Assembly (NCBI GenBank): GCA_033065855.1 | Contig: JAVXUO010001842.1 | Location: 1-64,000 of the forward strand | Reading direction: 5' to 3' | DNA length: 64,000 nucleotides | Origin: Escallonia rubra | Lineage: Eukaryota > Streptophyta > Magnoliopsida > Escalloniales > Escalloniaceae | Shown here: positions 12,752-25,333 of the stretch, piece after piece | How the letters are laid out: the number at the start of each line of letters is the position of its first letter | How positions within the stretch are numbered: the first letter of the stretch is position 1 | Program-made: the position numbers and the translations under genes | Notes under the pieces: model-generated | Seen by the model: the letters and a program-made list of their open reading frames with translations, nothing else | Told to the model about the DNA's origin: nothing | Database searches by the model: none

Positions 12752-15700
12752 CTAAGTGGCGGCCTTTAAAAGGTGAAGATAATTGAAGATGACTGTAGAA
12801 TCAGCATACTCACTGCAGTAAATGAATTGATTCAGGTCAAGAGTCACCCTCCCTTGCTTGCTTGTATCAAAAGAATTAAACAAGTTCCTACAAAAGATAA
12901 TGAGCAGATGGTAAAAGATATGTCTTAGTACACAGATTTACTCTCAAAATTTCAAGACGTATAGACAGTTCATCAATCCAATTCCTAAAATACAAACTTC
13001 TAATCTGCTAAGAAGGAAATGCACTTATATATGCTGCACTTCCAGATGCAATTACTGGTGTTCCTCGCACAAAGGTATGATGCAATGGAAGTTGACCAGG
13101 TCGATTGATCTAAGATAGAAGTCAGGAATGTCCTACATTCTTATACTAGCAAGAGAAAGAAGTCATAAAAGATGCTATTCCACATCGTTAGCATCAGGTG
13201 AATAAGCACGCGTGTTTGTGTGCATTTGTCACCAAGTACCTAAAGACATGTAGATGGAATCACTCAAATGATGGTGAGGGACTAATCATTGTTCAAGCGA
13301 CCAGAAAAATTACTTTGCTAATATCATACACCATAATGCCTCAAAATATGTATCATCATCAGACATTCAAGAAGAAATGATTTACTTACCGTGCAGAATG
13401 CACAAATATACAGAGACAAATGAAGTCATCAAGCTGAAATCTTCCATTCTTCTTTTGATCAAAACTCTGAACATTGAGTAGAAAAAATCATTTGTTATTT
13501 CAGATCCTATTGGTCCAGAGTTGTAATATAAATTCATTGCCCTTCAAATGCCTAATGCATAATAAGGTCATAATTAAGCATATCTGGACTAAGATCATAT
13601 TAGAATAGGCCCAATAAAGTGGAATGCAACACGATACCGAGAAAATTTACCAGCTTTATAAGATAAGGTAGACACAAAGTCACTTTATAAGGGTAAAATT
13701 TACTGGTCAATGTTGGCTTCTTGTGAAAATTGCAGATGAAGAACGAATACATGCTTCGCTTATTCTCACCAATTCAGACAGAATATATATTGTTGCGTAC
13801 CTCCAAGACAGTGTAAAATGCCGGGGAGTCAAGGGAAAATCCAATTTTAAGCAAAGCCTGTAAAAGTGATGTAACAATCAGAATGACAAAAAAGGCAACT
13901 GTACTAGAGAGATAGATAGACTCTGAACTTATGGCAACATAGGGAAAGAAGTATCACCGCGCATTGAAAAATACAACAACAGTCAGTAATTCAGGTTCTG
14001 TGTTGGGGGGAGGGGGAGGGCTTGCAGGGTAATTACAACTTTACTGAACTGGACAAGCTCTGGTAGTTTGTGTGTGGGTATAGGAGGAGGAGTGGGGGGG
14101 GGGGGGGGGGGAAGGCTTACCTCATAAACATCATCAGGAACAAGAAATCCACGACCCCTACCATGGAAGGGAAGAAAAACATGGTGTTTAGATGCGTACA
14201 TGTTAGAGCATGTCATAAAAATCTCAGATACTAGTGGCAGTCATTAATAATTAGACAATAAACAATCGTTGAGATTACCATTCAGTACAACAGGCCTGGT
14301 TAAGTGTATAAGCAAGTAGCATACAGTGAAACACTGAGATGACCGGAGTAAGTTACATTATGTCTTCTTGTGCAAGCACCAAAAATTACATGTAAAACAA
14401 ATTAAAATCATAGATAGAGGTGTTCCTGAATCTATAATGACTGTTCATTAAGAAATTGGTTGCTGCCACGGATATGCTAGTGGCTGCGAAATATATTGTG
14501 GCAGATGTATAGCTTATTAATGAAAACATGGGCAATGGGGACACAACCTGAAAAGCCAGCTATCCAAGTGAGGGCACCCATGCCTTATAAGCCCCAGAAC
14601 ATCCCATGCTTAGCCTATTGGTAAATCAGTAAATGCATCATTTGGTTCTGTTTGAAAGCTTTGGGTCTCTGCAAGGGGACTACAGACCCTCAAGAATGTT
14701 GACCACCATTAGACTGCCCAGGTACGTTGGTCACTGTTTTAGTGGAAACAACCCGCAAGAGACTTAGGACCCATATGGCTGGGGATGTGGCAGCTCTAAT
14801 ACCATTGATGCAAAAAAAGGGCCATGGGAAACTCGACTTGAAAAGTCAGCAATCGAATTGAGGGAACTCACGCCGTTATAAACCCCAGAGTGTCCCCATC
14901 AAACTGCATCACAAATACCAGATGGCATGATGACCCACTGTAGTATATTCGACTCCAGCCATGGTCTACCTACTAGAAGACAAGTTATTCGGATACAAGT
15001 GTCCCAACCAACTCAGAGATTGCAGGCATACTGAAGCCACAGTAAGACTTGGTAAGGTAACTGGACTCGTGGATTATATGACTCGATTAGAGTAGTGCAC
15101 CTTTGAAGTTCAAAGAAGCTTACAAAGATCAACTATGACTGTATATGAAACATAAGAAAAACTCGGTTACAATTACATCAAGCATAAACTGCAAACTCAA
15201 TTGTGCTGTGAGTTGTAGATCACCTCTCTAGGTCAGCGAAGGCTTGTTGAACCTGACACATAATGGAAAATAACATGTATAAATAGTTGTTGCTAATTAC
15301 GGATCTCCAACAATTACAAAATTAGGATAAAGCGTCCTAAATATCAAAAACCACGCACACCTCTAATGAATTCAGCTTCAGAAATAGGGAAAAAAATTGA
15401 TATTTTGAACAAAATGGCAATATTTCTATTCCTCGATGAGACATCTATACGCTAGCTAAAACTGATCAATTTAAGAAGTGCATGGTGCTTTTGCCTTTGC
15501 ACCTGCAAACATTTACTTCATAACCGTGTATAATCTCTTTAATTTGTAATTGAGTCAGAATGTCAGATAAGTATTCCAAGGATACACACATATCATAAAA
15601 CCAAACCATCAAGAAAGAAATTCTATCTGTGGTCCTTTTGGAAATACGCAGACATAATCATATCATGGCCTCAGAGAAAAATTACTATTCACAGTCACTG

Positions 15701-17743
15701 CCACCTGTACAATGGTAACAAAAGACCTACTCGAACAAAGAGAAACTCTACATAGGGTACAGTTAACAAAATACTGACCTTAAGAAGAAACTTGTTAAGC
15801 GCCACAAATTCTGAAGCAAAAAAAATAAAATGCAACAAAATTAGAGAGGTTTGTACGCCCATTGCAGCGAGACTGACGCCAGAATCAGTTAAACAAAAAT
15901 GAAAACCAATACGATATCACTTTGAACACTTCCATTTTTGCTGATATTCCTCCTGTACAGCCATAAGTATTGGCCGTAGATTACCAAAATTAAACTGTGT
16001 CAAAGGTGCCATATAAAAATTAAAGAGTGCCAGAACCCCTGTACCAATAGCTTCTGCGTTTCACAAAACCGTTTCAATTTCCACGGGATAGAATTAGAAG
16101 TACAAGAAAGTTCTTTTCAAGCCCATCAAAGGGCACGGATTCTGGTTAATATCCCCGTCTCTTCAACATAGAGAACAAAAATCCAAACTTTGGAACTTCA
16201 ATTGTAGGGGGAAAATCTTATTCTATGCTAGGATTGTTGAATTAATTTAGCCATGGACCTGTTTATCAGCACACAAAAAAATCCACAATATCCAATAAAC
16301 TTGTCTGTTGACATATTGACAGTCGTTCATCTCCAAACAGAAAAGTAAGTACTCAGTAAAAAATATGTGTGTAACATAGAGAAAAATCATTGATACCTTG
16401 GAAACTCATAGTTCCATTCCTGTCAAAGTCATGCATCCTACAATATATAGCCAAATATCAGTACAGAAAGATAATAATATATTCCTTTGTTTCATAACTT
16501 GTCTAAATCGGTAAGTCCTCTGGCTCTGTTTGTTCCCTATTATTCTAGATCCCGAGCTTTTGAAAGTATTTCAAACATTCTTACGGTTCAATAGTTAAAG
16601 TAGCTCTATTGCACTCCTAAAACTGCTAGCACACTCTGAACTTCTTTGCATGATTGTACTTGTGCAGACAATTCTAATAAAGCTACCCAAGAACAATTCC
16701 TCACCTATGTAAGGGTCAATGGCTGGGCATGTTCGATGTGATTCTGCGGGTGATTAGAAGTTTAGTCCTTATTTCTTAAATGTCCTTATTTAATAAAAGT
16801 CTCAATTTTGTCCTTTATGTTTGCTAATGTTAGTATTTAGTACTTTTGGTCAATTTCGACTGTTAATTTGGTCATCTTTGACAAGTTGTCTATGGTGCCC
16901 CCAAAACGAAGTTGCTTGGATTTAATTCATAATGCCATTTTTATCATTGCATCGAACCGTGCACAGTATGTTTCTCGTGTCATACCCTGCATTAATCCAA
17001 ACTACTTCGTTTTGTCAAGTCGCGCCTTTGTTTTCCCCTGCCTTTGAGACCAACACCAGACCACTGTGTCTACTAACTGAATCAGTATCCATCTCTGATA
17101 ACCAAGAAGTCAAAACCATAGACACATATGTCTCTATATGTATATGGTATGCGTACATATAAACGTAATTGAACAGAGAAGAGGAGATTGAAGGGTCTGC
17201 GTCCCCTCTTGACTTGCTGTGAATTTCAAGAATCGATATCAACATCCAAGAATTGAATTAAACCCCACTGAATTCGAAAGAGTATGGTCTGACAAGGGTA
17301 ATAACAATTTCAAGAATCAATATCAAACATCTGAGAATTGAATCAAACCCCACTGGTAAATTCAAACAAGTATTTGTCTGACAAGGGTAATAACAATGAG
17401 TGAAGCTAATGCTTGCACGATCAAATTATATTTAGAGTCAAAGGAAAAGACAAGATTTAAAAAACAGGATGAGTATGTAACATGATATTAATGTATCGCG
17501 GGAATGTAAACGAATTAACTAACCTGATCATTTGTTGGACAACGGAGATGGGAAATTCTAGGTTTCCGACGGCAAGGGCGCTCTGAATCATTCAGAAGGT
17601 CGCCGTCAATTCAAGTAAGAACTACTGAATGGGATTACTGAGGGTTTAAGGGGACGGACCTTGAGCTGATGTGCTGTAATGCTCCCGGTGTTCTCCGAGT
17701 CAACTCGGTCGAACCACTCTTTCAGAATCGCCGTGTTGTCCAT
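12752..17743 (-). CDS. Calcium-binding EF-hand protein, 183 aa, nine exons
   Basis: Exons in coding order are 17743-17660, 17582-17524, 16437-16397, 15810-15779, 15253-15225, 14157-14121, 13857-13801, 13466-13390 and 12887-12752. All introns are GT-AG and the phases agree. The protein begins MDNTAILKEWFDRVDSENTG and ends LLKAAT. EF-hand loops start near D15 (DSENTGSITAHQ, weak because position 12 is Gln), D51 (DFDRNGTMSFQE, fully canonical), D116 (DQKKNGRF) and D146 (DTSKQGRV). The spacing and the motifs GRGFLVPDDVYE and FSLDSPAFYTV fit the plant sorcin/PDCD6-like penta-EF-hand family, presumably cytosolic calcium sensors; partners are unknown. MDN was chosen because the upstream in-frame Met at 17872 adds 43 residues unlike the family. 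Intron 5 (between exons 5 and 6) carries a miniature LTR element, and a broken partial duplicate lies downstream at 6905-7960. Confidence 0.87.
14094..14111. repeat. Poly(G) run
   Basis: A long, nearly uninterrupted G tract sits right next to the donor of exon 6 of the minus-strand EF-hand gene. It becomes a poly(C) run just inside the intron of the transcript. Its length may be unreliable in the assembly. Confidence 0.8.
14560..14945 (-). mobile_element. Miniature LTR retrotransposon (TRIM-like) inside an EF-hand intron
   Basis: On the minus strand, two related segments flank a short internal region without coding capacity. One (about 14560-14640) reads GGGGCTTATAAGGCATGGG and the other (about 14820-14920) GGGGTTTATAACGGCGTGAG, both followed by a TAGCTGGCTTTTCA-like or TTGCTGACTTTTCA stretch. 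Between them at 14804-14793 is TGGTATTAGAGC, one mismatch from the initiator-tRNA-Met primer-binding site TGGTATCAGAGC used by plant LTR elements. The element is small and has no protein, as in TRIMs. A single related segment is present in the duplicate at about 7850-7925. Exact ends and target duplication were not resolved. Confidence 0.55.
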
Positions 17744-19225
17744 GATGTTCAGTATTCCGCTATTGTCGTACCCGTTTCTTGATTTGTTCGTAACATGCAA
17801 AAGGTTGGCCAAACCAAAGTTATGAAAGCGTCGATAAACATCTCTATTTATATTTTGGTACAATAGCGACAAATTTGGTATTGCTGCCTCTCTTATAGCG
17901 ACAAACTTTGTTATAAGTGATGAATATTGAGTTGAGTTGCAGTGGTTTTTTATGAAATATTTGAGTTTGGGTTGTTAAGAATTGTGATCAGAAGTTAATA
18001 TTATGTATACGAGACTTATTTTAAATATTTATGAAATTGGAGAATGTAATTTTAAATAACTCGCTAAATATTACTACATACTCATGATGCAATGAATCGC
18101 ATTTGTGAAAAGGTTGAAAATATCTGGACAAAGAATGTGATATCCCTGTAAATTCGTTCTCATGCTTATATCATTTCCTCTAAAATGCAACATGAAATAG
18201 AATTCTGGTTGCTTTTATGCGTAAAGAAAAGCTACCCTTTAAGCCTTAAGTGTTCTTCAGTGTACAAGTCCAGCGAGAGAAATATGAAAAAAAAACCTAT
18301 GCAAACAATCAGTCGAACGTAATGAAATTGAGCCTTGACTTTACATTATCTTGGTCATTCGCACTTACTCTAACAATGTACGTTCTGCATTGTGCGTCGA
18401 TGAGCAGACGAGAAACAATGACTTAAGCTATTATGCGTAGGCGATTTTCAGAGGTGGAATCTTTTAGTTCTTCCTACTAGACCCGAAATTGATCAATATA
18501 GTCATGAGCAGGTTAAAAGGAGCTCTAACAGGCTGGCAAAGAGCAAATCAAGATCGAATATAGTTGACTTTTTTGTTTCGTGATATTGTTGGCCGGATAG
18601 AACACTTTTGTTTGCTAAACTTTAAAATATTTAAATCGATGTACTTCAGTAATTCAGATCCAGATTTGATAAGGCAGGACAAATTTTAGATGCCCTTAAT
18701 CCGGTCTAATGCAATCATCATGTCCACAAAGCCCAGCTCTCCTCACGTTAAGATCTGCTTCTCCATAAAAGAGGAGGCACCCTACCCCTGGATTTTCTTG
18801 TCCGGAAAATCAGGGAATGAAACTGAGAAAGCTATCTCGGGTTGGTTTGGATGGGACCCGCCCGACCCCAAGATTTCTCTAAACAAAATCAACTTCACGT
18901 GAATGCGCGTCCAACTGTCTGAGAACATGGCAAATGTTTAACGCGTTAGCGGGTCCCTCCCTAAATAAGGTAACTAAAACCCACCCCGCGAAAATTAAAT
19001 CCCACCGCGAAAAAAAGAAAAGGAAAATATCTCCCATGGGATGGGACACACACAGACGCTTGCGCTATCAATGGCAGCTTTGCCATGATTGTGGGCCTGT
19101 GGCTTTCCATTACTTCTTCACTGCCTTATCCTCATGATTTCTTAGGACATTTATTGAGGAACACAACCACTTTACCCTGTTAAATAGGATTCTCTAACCC
19201 GTGATTGGAGAGCCGGGTGGTAATT
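17744..19225. other. Divergent intergenic region between the EF-hand and U-box genes
   Basis: The two genes are transcribed away from each other here, so this stretch should hold both promoters and 5' UTRs. No transposon or further gene was recognised, and no core-promoter element could be assigned with confidence. Confidence 0.5.
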
Positions 19226-22200
19226 ATGGAGGGAAAGGATAAAGAGACGTCGGTTTCATTGGAAGGGCGAAGTGAAAGAGACTTGACTATGGTGAGTGAA
19301 ATGGTGGACGTGATCGAGGCAGTCGGATTTTTTGTGGGTTTTAGGAGGACTCAGAGGAAAGTGTGTTTGAACCTTGTGAGGAGGCTGAAGCTGTTGTTGC
19401 CTCTTTTGGAAGAGATCAGAGAGCTCGGTTCGTCGATCCCGGCTAGGGCTTGGAGTTACCTGGCTAATCTGAAGAAGTCCCTTATTTCTGCAAAGAAATT
19501 GTTGACGCATTGTAATGTTGGAAGCAAGATTTATCTGGTAATCATTTATTTTGAACACTTGTTGAAAGTTTAGTAAGTTGGCTTGCTACTAACCCTTTGT
19601 TTGCTTAAAACTTTCTACGTATGTAGGCTTTTGAGTGTGAGGCGATTACGAATAGATTTCATGCCGTTTATGACAAATTATCTCAAGCTTTGGAGGATAT
19701 GCCATACGGGGAGCTCCAGATCTCGGAAGAAGTGAAAGAGCAGGTAATCCCATCCCTTCTTTGTGATTTTGGTTTTGGCTGGGGCTCTCTAAACGGTTTT
19801 CGAAGTATCTAATGAAGTAATCTTAGGGCCTGTTTTATTGTGCCTGGATATGAACTCTTCATGTTTTTACATTGTTTCGTGTCGCACAATTATATCATGA
19901 AGATAGTTAAAGTTATGAACTTCTGCAATTTTAGGCAAAGAATGACCACGCTTGATAGAAGTCTCCAACTTTCCTTAATAGTTCCATCTTATACCAATGA
20001 CACGACACGGATACTATGCATAACACCATTCTAATTCAAGGGACGACCAGTAAGGGTTTATTGATTGATATATGCCGTTGTAGTATGGTCATAACAAGTT
20101 AAATAGGAAAAGTACTTGATATGGCCTCTTTTTTGGCATAATCATTTTGTGTACTTATCAATTTTTAACGTACTCCCAGAAGTACAGTCGATCATTAACA
20201 GATTGCCAGATCGTAACAGATCGCTCTGGTTTAGATTAGACTGGTTTGTTGGGCATATATGTGACCAGTAGCATCAAAGCATTTCTATGAAATATGCAGT
20301 GCCTGTACTACAGGCAACAGTTTACTATCCTGACTCGTTTAGATAGATATTATTCAGGAAATGTTATTACCTTATCGCGTGATGATTATTCTTTCTAGTT
20401 TGAAGCCAAATCTGGTCTCGATATAATGAAGTCTTCATTTGCTTGAAAATTATCTCATATCCCCTGATTCACGACTAGTTAGAAACAACCAACTGTAGTT
20501 ATATTCCTTTTGGAACGTAAGACCTCTGTCTGTTATATCTTTTGATAGAGTTAATTTGCAACAACCAAACATTAGCTCTTAAATGTCTTCTATGTAGGTT
20601 ACTTGGAGGCACTTGTAGTGATAAATTTCCAAACACTTGTTTTGCTCAATAATACTGAACCATACTTTGGTAACGTGTGTACCTCATTTCCTCAGGTAGA
20701 GCTGATGCGTATGCAACTCAAAAGAGCAAAGAGAAGGACTGATACGCAGGACATAGAACTAGCAATGGACATGATGGTTGTATTTTCTAAAAATGATGAT
20801 AGGAATGCAGACATTGCAATATTAGAAAGACTAGCGAAAAAATTGGATCTTCGTACTATTGTAGACTTGGAATTAGAAACAAAGGCAGTTAGAGAACTTG
20901 TCAAGGACAGAGGCACTCACAATGCAGGGAGCACCGATCAAATTGTGGATATTTTGGGAAGGTTCAAACTAATTGCTGGGATTGAGGAGACTAGTGTGCT
21001 TGATGGTCCAGTGTCATCAAAGACTTTAGAGAAGTGCTTGTCATTACTGGTCCCTCATGAGTTCCTTTGTCCTATATCACTGGAGATAATGACTGATCCT
21101 GTTATTATCGCGACAGGGCAGGTATTACTTTGATACTTGACAGCTTAAAATTCAAGGCAATTTCATTCATATTTTTTTTTTCCTGCGAGAGCATAGATGA
21201 ATTTCGTGCATATTTTGTAGACCTACGAAAGAGAGAGCATTCAAAAGTGGTTGGATTCCAGTCGTCGTACCTGCCCGAAGACTGGCCAAGTATTAACTCA
21301 CTTATCACTAGCACCAAACTTTGCCCTTCGCAATCTTATTCTACAATGGTGTGAAAAGAATAACGTTGAACTGACCAGAAAGGATGTGTATGTTGGGTGC
21401 GAAAGTTTCTCCACAGCGCTTATAGAGGAAATCTCTTCCCTGGTTCAAGATTTGAGCTCTTGTCAGTGGGATCTGCTGCAGGAGTCTGTAGTGAAGATCC
21501 GAATGCTCTCCAAAGAAAATCCTGACAACAGAATTTTGATTGCAAACAGTGGTGGAATCACTCCTCTGATTCAGCTCTTGTCTTATCCAAACCCCAAAAT
21601 TCAAGAACATTCTGTCACAGCATTGTTGAACTTGTCACTTGACGAGTCAAACAAAAGACATATAGCAAGAGAAGGAGCTATTCCTGCTGTTATAGAAGTC
21701 TTACAAAATGGAACTGATGAAGCTAAAGAGAACTCTGCAGCGGCCTTATTTAGTCTCTCAATGCTTGATGAGAACAAGGTGATGGTGGGGTGCTTAAATG
21801 GAATTCCTCCCTTGGTATACCTCCTACAAAATGGGACTAGTAGAGGCAAAAAGGACGCTGCTACTGCACTATTTAATCTATGTCTGAACCAAGCCAACAA
21901 ATCTAGAGGCATTAAGGCGGGCGTAATACCAGCTTTAGTCCGTTTACTCAGAGACAAGAACTTGGGCATGATTGATGAAGCCCTCTCGATTTTGTTCCTT
22001 CTTGTGGCGCAGCCTGAGGGAAAGAATGCAATTGGACAGCTATCGGTCATTGAAACTTTGGTTGAGATCATGAGAGATGGGACCCCCAAGAACAAGGAAT
22101 ATGCTACCGCGGTTCTTCTTGAGATAGGCTCGGACAATTCTTCTATTGTATTGGCTGCACTTCAGTTTGGTGTTTATGACCATCTGATAGAGATCACAAG

Positions 22201-22276
22201 ATGTGGTACAAATAGAGCACAACGAAAAGCAAATTTGCTTTTGCAACACATGAGTAAGTGTGAACACATCCCCTGA
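19226..22276 (+). CDS. U-box E3 ubiquitin ligase with ARM repeats (PUB12/13/14-like), 636 aa
   Basis: Exons are 19226-19537, 19627-19743, 20696-21121 and 21221-22276, with GT-AG introns all in phase 0. Residues about 20-245 form the helical U-box N-terminal domain ([39 protein letters not shown]). The U-box covers about 263-335 ([17 protein letters not shown], split by intron 3, then [20 protein letters not shown]), with the hydrophobic and Trp residues expected for E2 docking. ARM repeats run from about 375 to 632 ([42 protein letters not shown]). The architecture and length match the PUB12/13/14 class, which attach ubiquitin to targets such as immune receptors in Arabidopsis; the substrate here is unknown. 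The start is the first ATG of the frame; an earlier in-frame TTG at 19205 was rejected. No lesions are seen. Confidence 0.92.
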
Positions 22277-23060
22277 ATTTTACTAGGGGCCTATTTAGAT
22301 ACATGTACATACATGTTTGAAAATAATTTCTGCTGGGTGTTGTCGTGTGCTTGTGGAAGTAGCCTTTCAAATGTAAGATATGTTCTCTAGACGCCAAGAC
22401 ATGTTTCCATGTAGTTGGCATACTAGGCCCTGTTCCATATATGCTTGCTTGTAATTTAGAGATTGGATTATTTGATCACTTCAACTATGGTCTAACAAAA
22501 CCTCGAGCATTAACCTAAACTGAAGTAGCGCAACCATGGACAACGGCTATGGAAATTTATATCGGATTACTACATCATTTACGTAGATAAGCAGATTTAA
22601 CTCTTTGTGGAGATGAGCTTCATAGGTTGTACCTTGGTAACTATGGTTTCTTCGAGGTCCCTCTCACTTTCTCTCAAGTGTTAAGCACTTAATACTTTAA
22701 AGCCGTTAAATCTTTGGGTCAGTGACAGTTTGTAACTAGCTATGTTCTGCTGATGGATGGTTATCTGCAGGCTGCAGTAAAATGTAAACGTGCATTATAG
22801 AAGATGCCATCACAAAGAGCAGCACCACTGTATGTAAATTTAGCCTGTAGGATGACAATCAGACATCTATACTTGTATGTGCTGGTTCGGGCAATGCTAC
22901 ATGCATGGCTGGCAAGATATGCTCGGAATCAATACTTGGAAAGCTGAACGCATGTGCAGTCTGCAAGGCCTGGACATATGAGCGAAAAAAAAAAAAGATA
23001 AATAAAAAATAGCGACACTAGAGGGCTCCACATGAGAGGAGTGCAAATTGGGCCGGATAA
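22277..23060. other. 3' UTR and intergenic stretch
   Basis: Likely 3' UTR of the U-box gene followed by unassigned AT-rich sequence. No gene was recognised. Confidence 0.4.
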
Positions 23061-23061
23061 G

Positions 23062-23222
23062 GATCCTCCGCTGTAAAATATTTATATTGTAACAGTTTTA
23101 GTGACGAAAGATTGTCACTAAAAGTGTTCTTATTGTTGTTGTTAAAAATTATAGTGACAATCTTTTGTCGATAAAATATATTTAGCGATATTTTTCTGTT
23201 ACAGTATAGTAGAAAATCCTAG
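23062..23222. mobile_element. Small foldback MITE candidate
   Basis: Inverted segments are visible: TTAGTGACGAAAGATTGTCA near 23099 pairs with TAGTGACAATCTTTTGTCG near 23152, and further out TGTAACAG (23090s) answers CTGTTACAG (23200s). The outer ends AGGATCCTCC and AAAATCCT are only weakly complementary. No target duplication was found, so the boundaries are approximate. Confidence 0.4.
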
Positions 23223-23394
23223 GTCAATTGTGCCAAGGTTAATAAACCTAGTTTGAGAAGTGAAATATAATCTGCTTGGATAAAGAAGCCCAATAATTTT
23301 GACTATTCCTACAATTTGAGGAAATTGGGCATGAAATTGGAATTGGCAAGTCGGTGATAAAATGAAAACCAAAAAGAATGGTGCTTGGATACCC

Positions 23395-24720
23395 GATTCT
23401 TAAGCCCAATTTTTTTGTTTTGTTTTGTGGAAAAGTGTTAAGAACCCTACCATTAATATAAGAACGGTTACATCGTATCCAAAGAGGACAAGTTCATTAG
23501 CATGCGGATGACAACCACATCCAATAAGAACTACAATAAAAGTAACACCAACAACTACCAACTATAAATTAATAAACAAAATACAAAAACCAGGACGAAG
23601 TAAGCCCTAAAATCTAAACAGCAACAATTAAAACCAAAACACAGGCAAGGGAAAGACCACAAACAAGCACGAAAAGAAAAAAACAACAAGATAAATAAGA
23701 ACAAACGAAATAGATAAGTATCAAATAAACAGCCAATAAACAACAAACAACACCACACCCCCTACTGCCAGCTGTCTTCCCGAAGCACAGGCGCCCGTCC
23801 CAATGTTGCATGCTGCATTGACTCCTCGATCTTCGTGTACCCATGCCGGCGCCAGGATCTCCGCATTTTCCGGCCATCGCTCCGATGACTCGCCTTCCAG
23901 AATCCAGACCGTAACGCCGACTCGCACTACATCGCTTGGAGAGCACTCCTTGCCTCGCCGGAGCAACATCCACCGCCAGTCCTTCACGCCGCCGCCAAGA
24001 ACCACTGGCTGCAATAGCAATCGGTCAACCACCATCGGACAATCACCACCACCAGCCAAATTTCCCTCCACCACACAATTACACCAGACATCCACCCACC
24101 ACCACAGCCCCATAGAGCCACTGTCACCTCCACCACAAGCTGCGCTGAAGCACCATCGCCACCACCTAAATCGAGCCAAACTCACCTTTCTGGAACAAAA
24201 GGGGAAGGGGGGAAACAAACTCTAGAAGTAAAAATCCTTTGGCCTAGACTCACCAGTTTAACCTCTTCTTCGCCGACCCACAACCACCACGCTCCCACTG
24301 TAGCGTTCTCCAACCTACATCCACCACACAGACACCCTAACGGAGGGACCAACCAGTCATCTTCTTTGACCCACGACAACCCACACCCGATTGCCTAGAA
24401 ACTAGCCCAGCCTGGACAGCCATACCCAGCAACCCTCACCGCCACTTGGCTTCAACGCCTATCACAAAAACCCACCACCGTAGCACCGTCGCGGCGTCGC
24501 CTATGGCGAAGGCCACCCCCCGCATCAACCACAAAACCCAAATTAAAACCCTAAACTCACACAAACCACACAAATAAGAATACAATTACCTACCACGTCA
24601 CCACCCGCCAAAGGAAACCGGCGGTGGCGACGGAGCACCGAAGTTCAATTTTTGGTAAGACAATTTCGACACAAAAAAATTGGACTCACACGAACAAAAC
24701 TAGACCATTGTCACAAACCC
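23395..24720 (-). mobile_element. Probable non-LTR retrotransposon (LINE) remnant
   Basis: Read on the minus strand, a GC-rich leader-like part (about 24720-23800) is followed by a T-rich 3' part ending near 23400-23480 in TTGTCCTCTTTGGATACG, GTAACCGTTCTTATATTAATG and an A-rich tail. This resembles 3' ends of plant LINEs. Open frames across the GC-rich part (up to 165 residues) show no endonuclease or reverse transcriptase, so the element is at best an internally deleted relic. Confidence 0.35.
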
Positions 24721-24761
24721 TCAAAAACTCTTGGAGCCACCGGTTTCTACACTGCTAGTGA

Positions 24762-25325
24762 TAGGGGTGAGCATTTAAACCGTTAAAACTGATCCAACCG
24801 TGAAAACTGAACCAACCAATCCGTCTATTTCCAAACCGATCTAAGAATCAACCAGTTTGGTTTTTTTTCCCCAAACCGTACATTTGGTTCGGTTCGATTT
24901 TTTTTTGAAACCGCATAAACCGAACCAACCGTATATAATATAACATATCTATATTTTTACCTAATTCTAGTTGTTTTTTACTAACCCTAGTTATTTAACC
25001 ACTCATATAAAATGGGATAACCTTATATCCCTTAACGTAACACATATGTTTCACTCCCCGCCTACATCTCACTAAGTGTTATTAATTATAATTAAAAAAT
25101 TCAGTTTTTTGGAGCTTATTATTATGTATAAGTTATTATTTTTTTGGCCTAAACTTGTCCAAAATTTAGTTTGGTCCAAACCGATTAAACCGTCCAAACC
25201 GAACCGTTCAATCCGTTCAACCCACAAAAACCGAACCGTTCGATTTTTTTTCCCAAACCGAGGTTGGTCGGTTCGGTTTGGTATTCAACCTCCAAACTGA
25301 ACCAACCGAACCGTGCTCAGCCCTG
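24762..25325. mobile_element. Non-autonomous hAT transposon, 564 bp, with an 8-bp target duplication
   Basis: The ends are the inverted repeats TAGGGGTGAGC (left) and GCTCAGCCCTG (right; inverse CAGGGCTGAGC), a typical hAT terminus. They are flanked by the perfect 8-bp direct repeat GCTAGTGA at 24754-24761 and 25326-25333. The interior has many short AACCGAACC and CGGTTCGG units near both ends and no transposase. The intact duplication fixes both boundaries exactly. Confidence 0.88.
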
Positions 25326-25333
25326 GCTAGTGA

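Noticed and set aside
17606..17872. Longer N-terminus for the EF-hand protein, starting at 17872
   Set aside because: The extra 43 residues do not resemble the family, whose members begin close to the MDNTAIL position.
19205..19225. Upstream TTG start for the U-box protein
   Set aside because: Plant nuclear genes rarely use TTG; an ATG follows seven codons later and fits the family.
23721..24225. Overlapping frames of 140 and 165 residues on opposite strands
   Set aside because: GC-rich, no domain, inside a probable LINE remnant.
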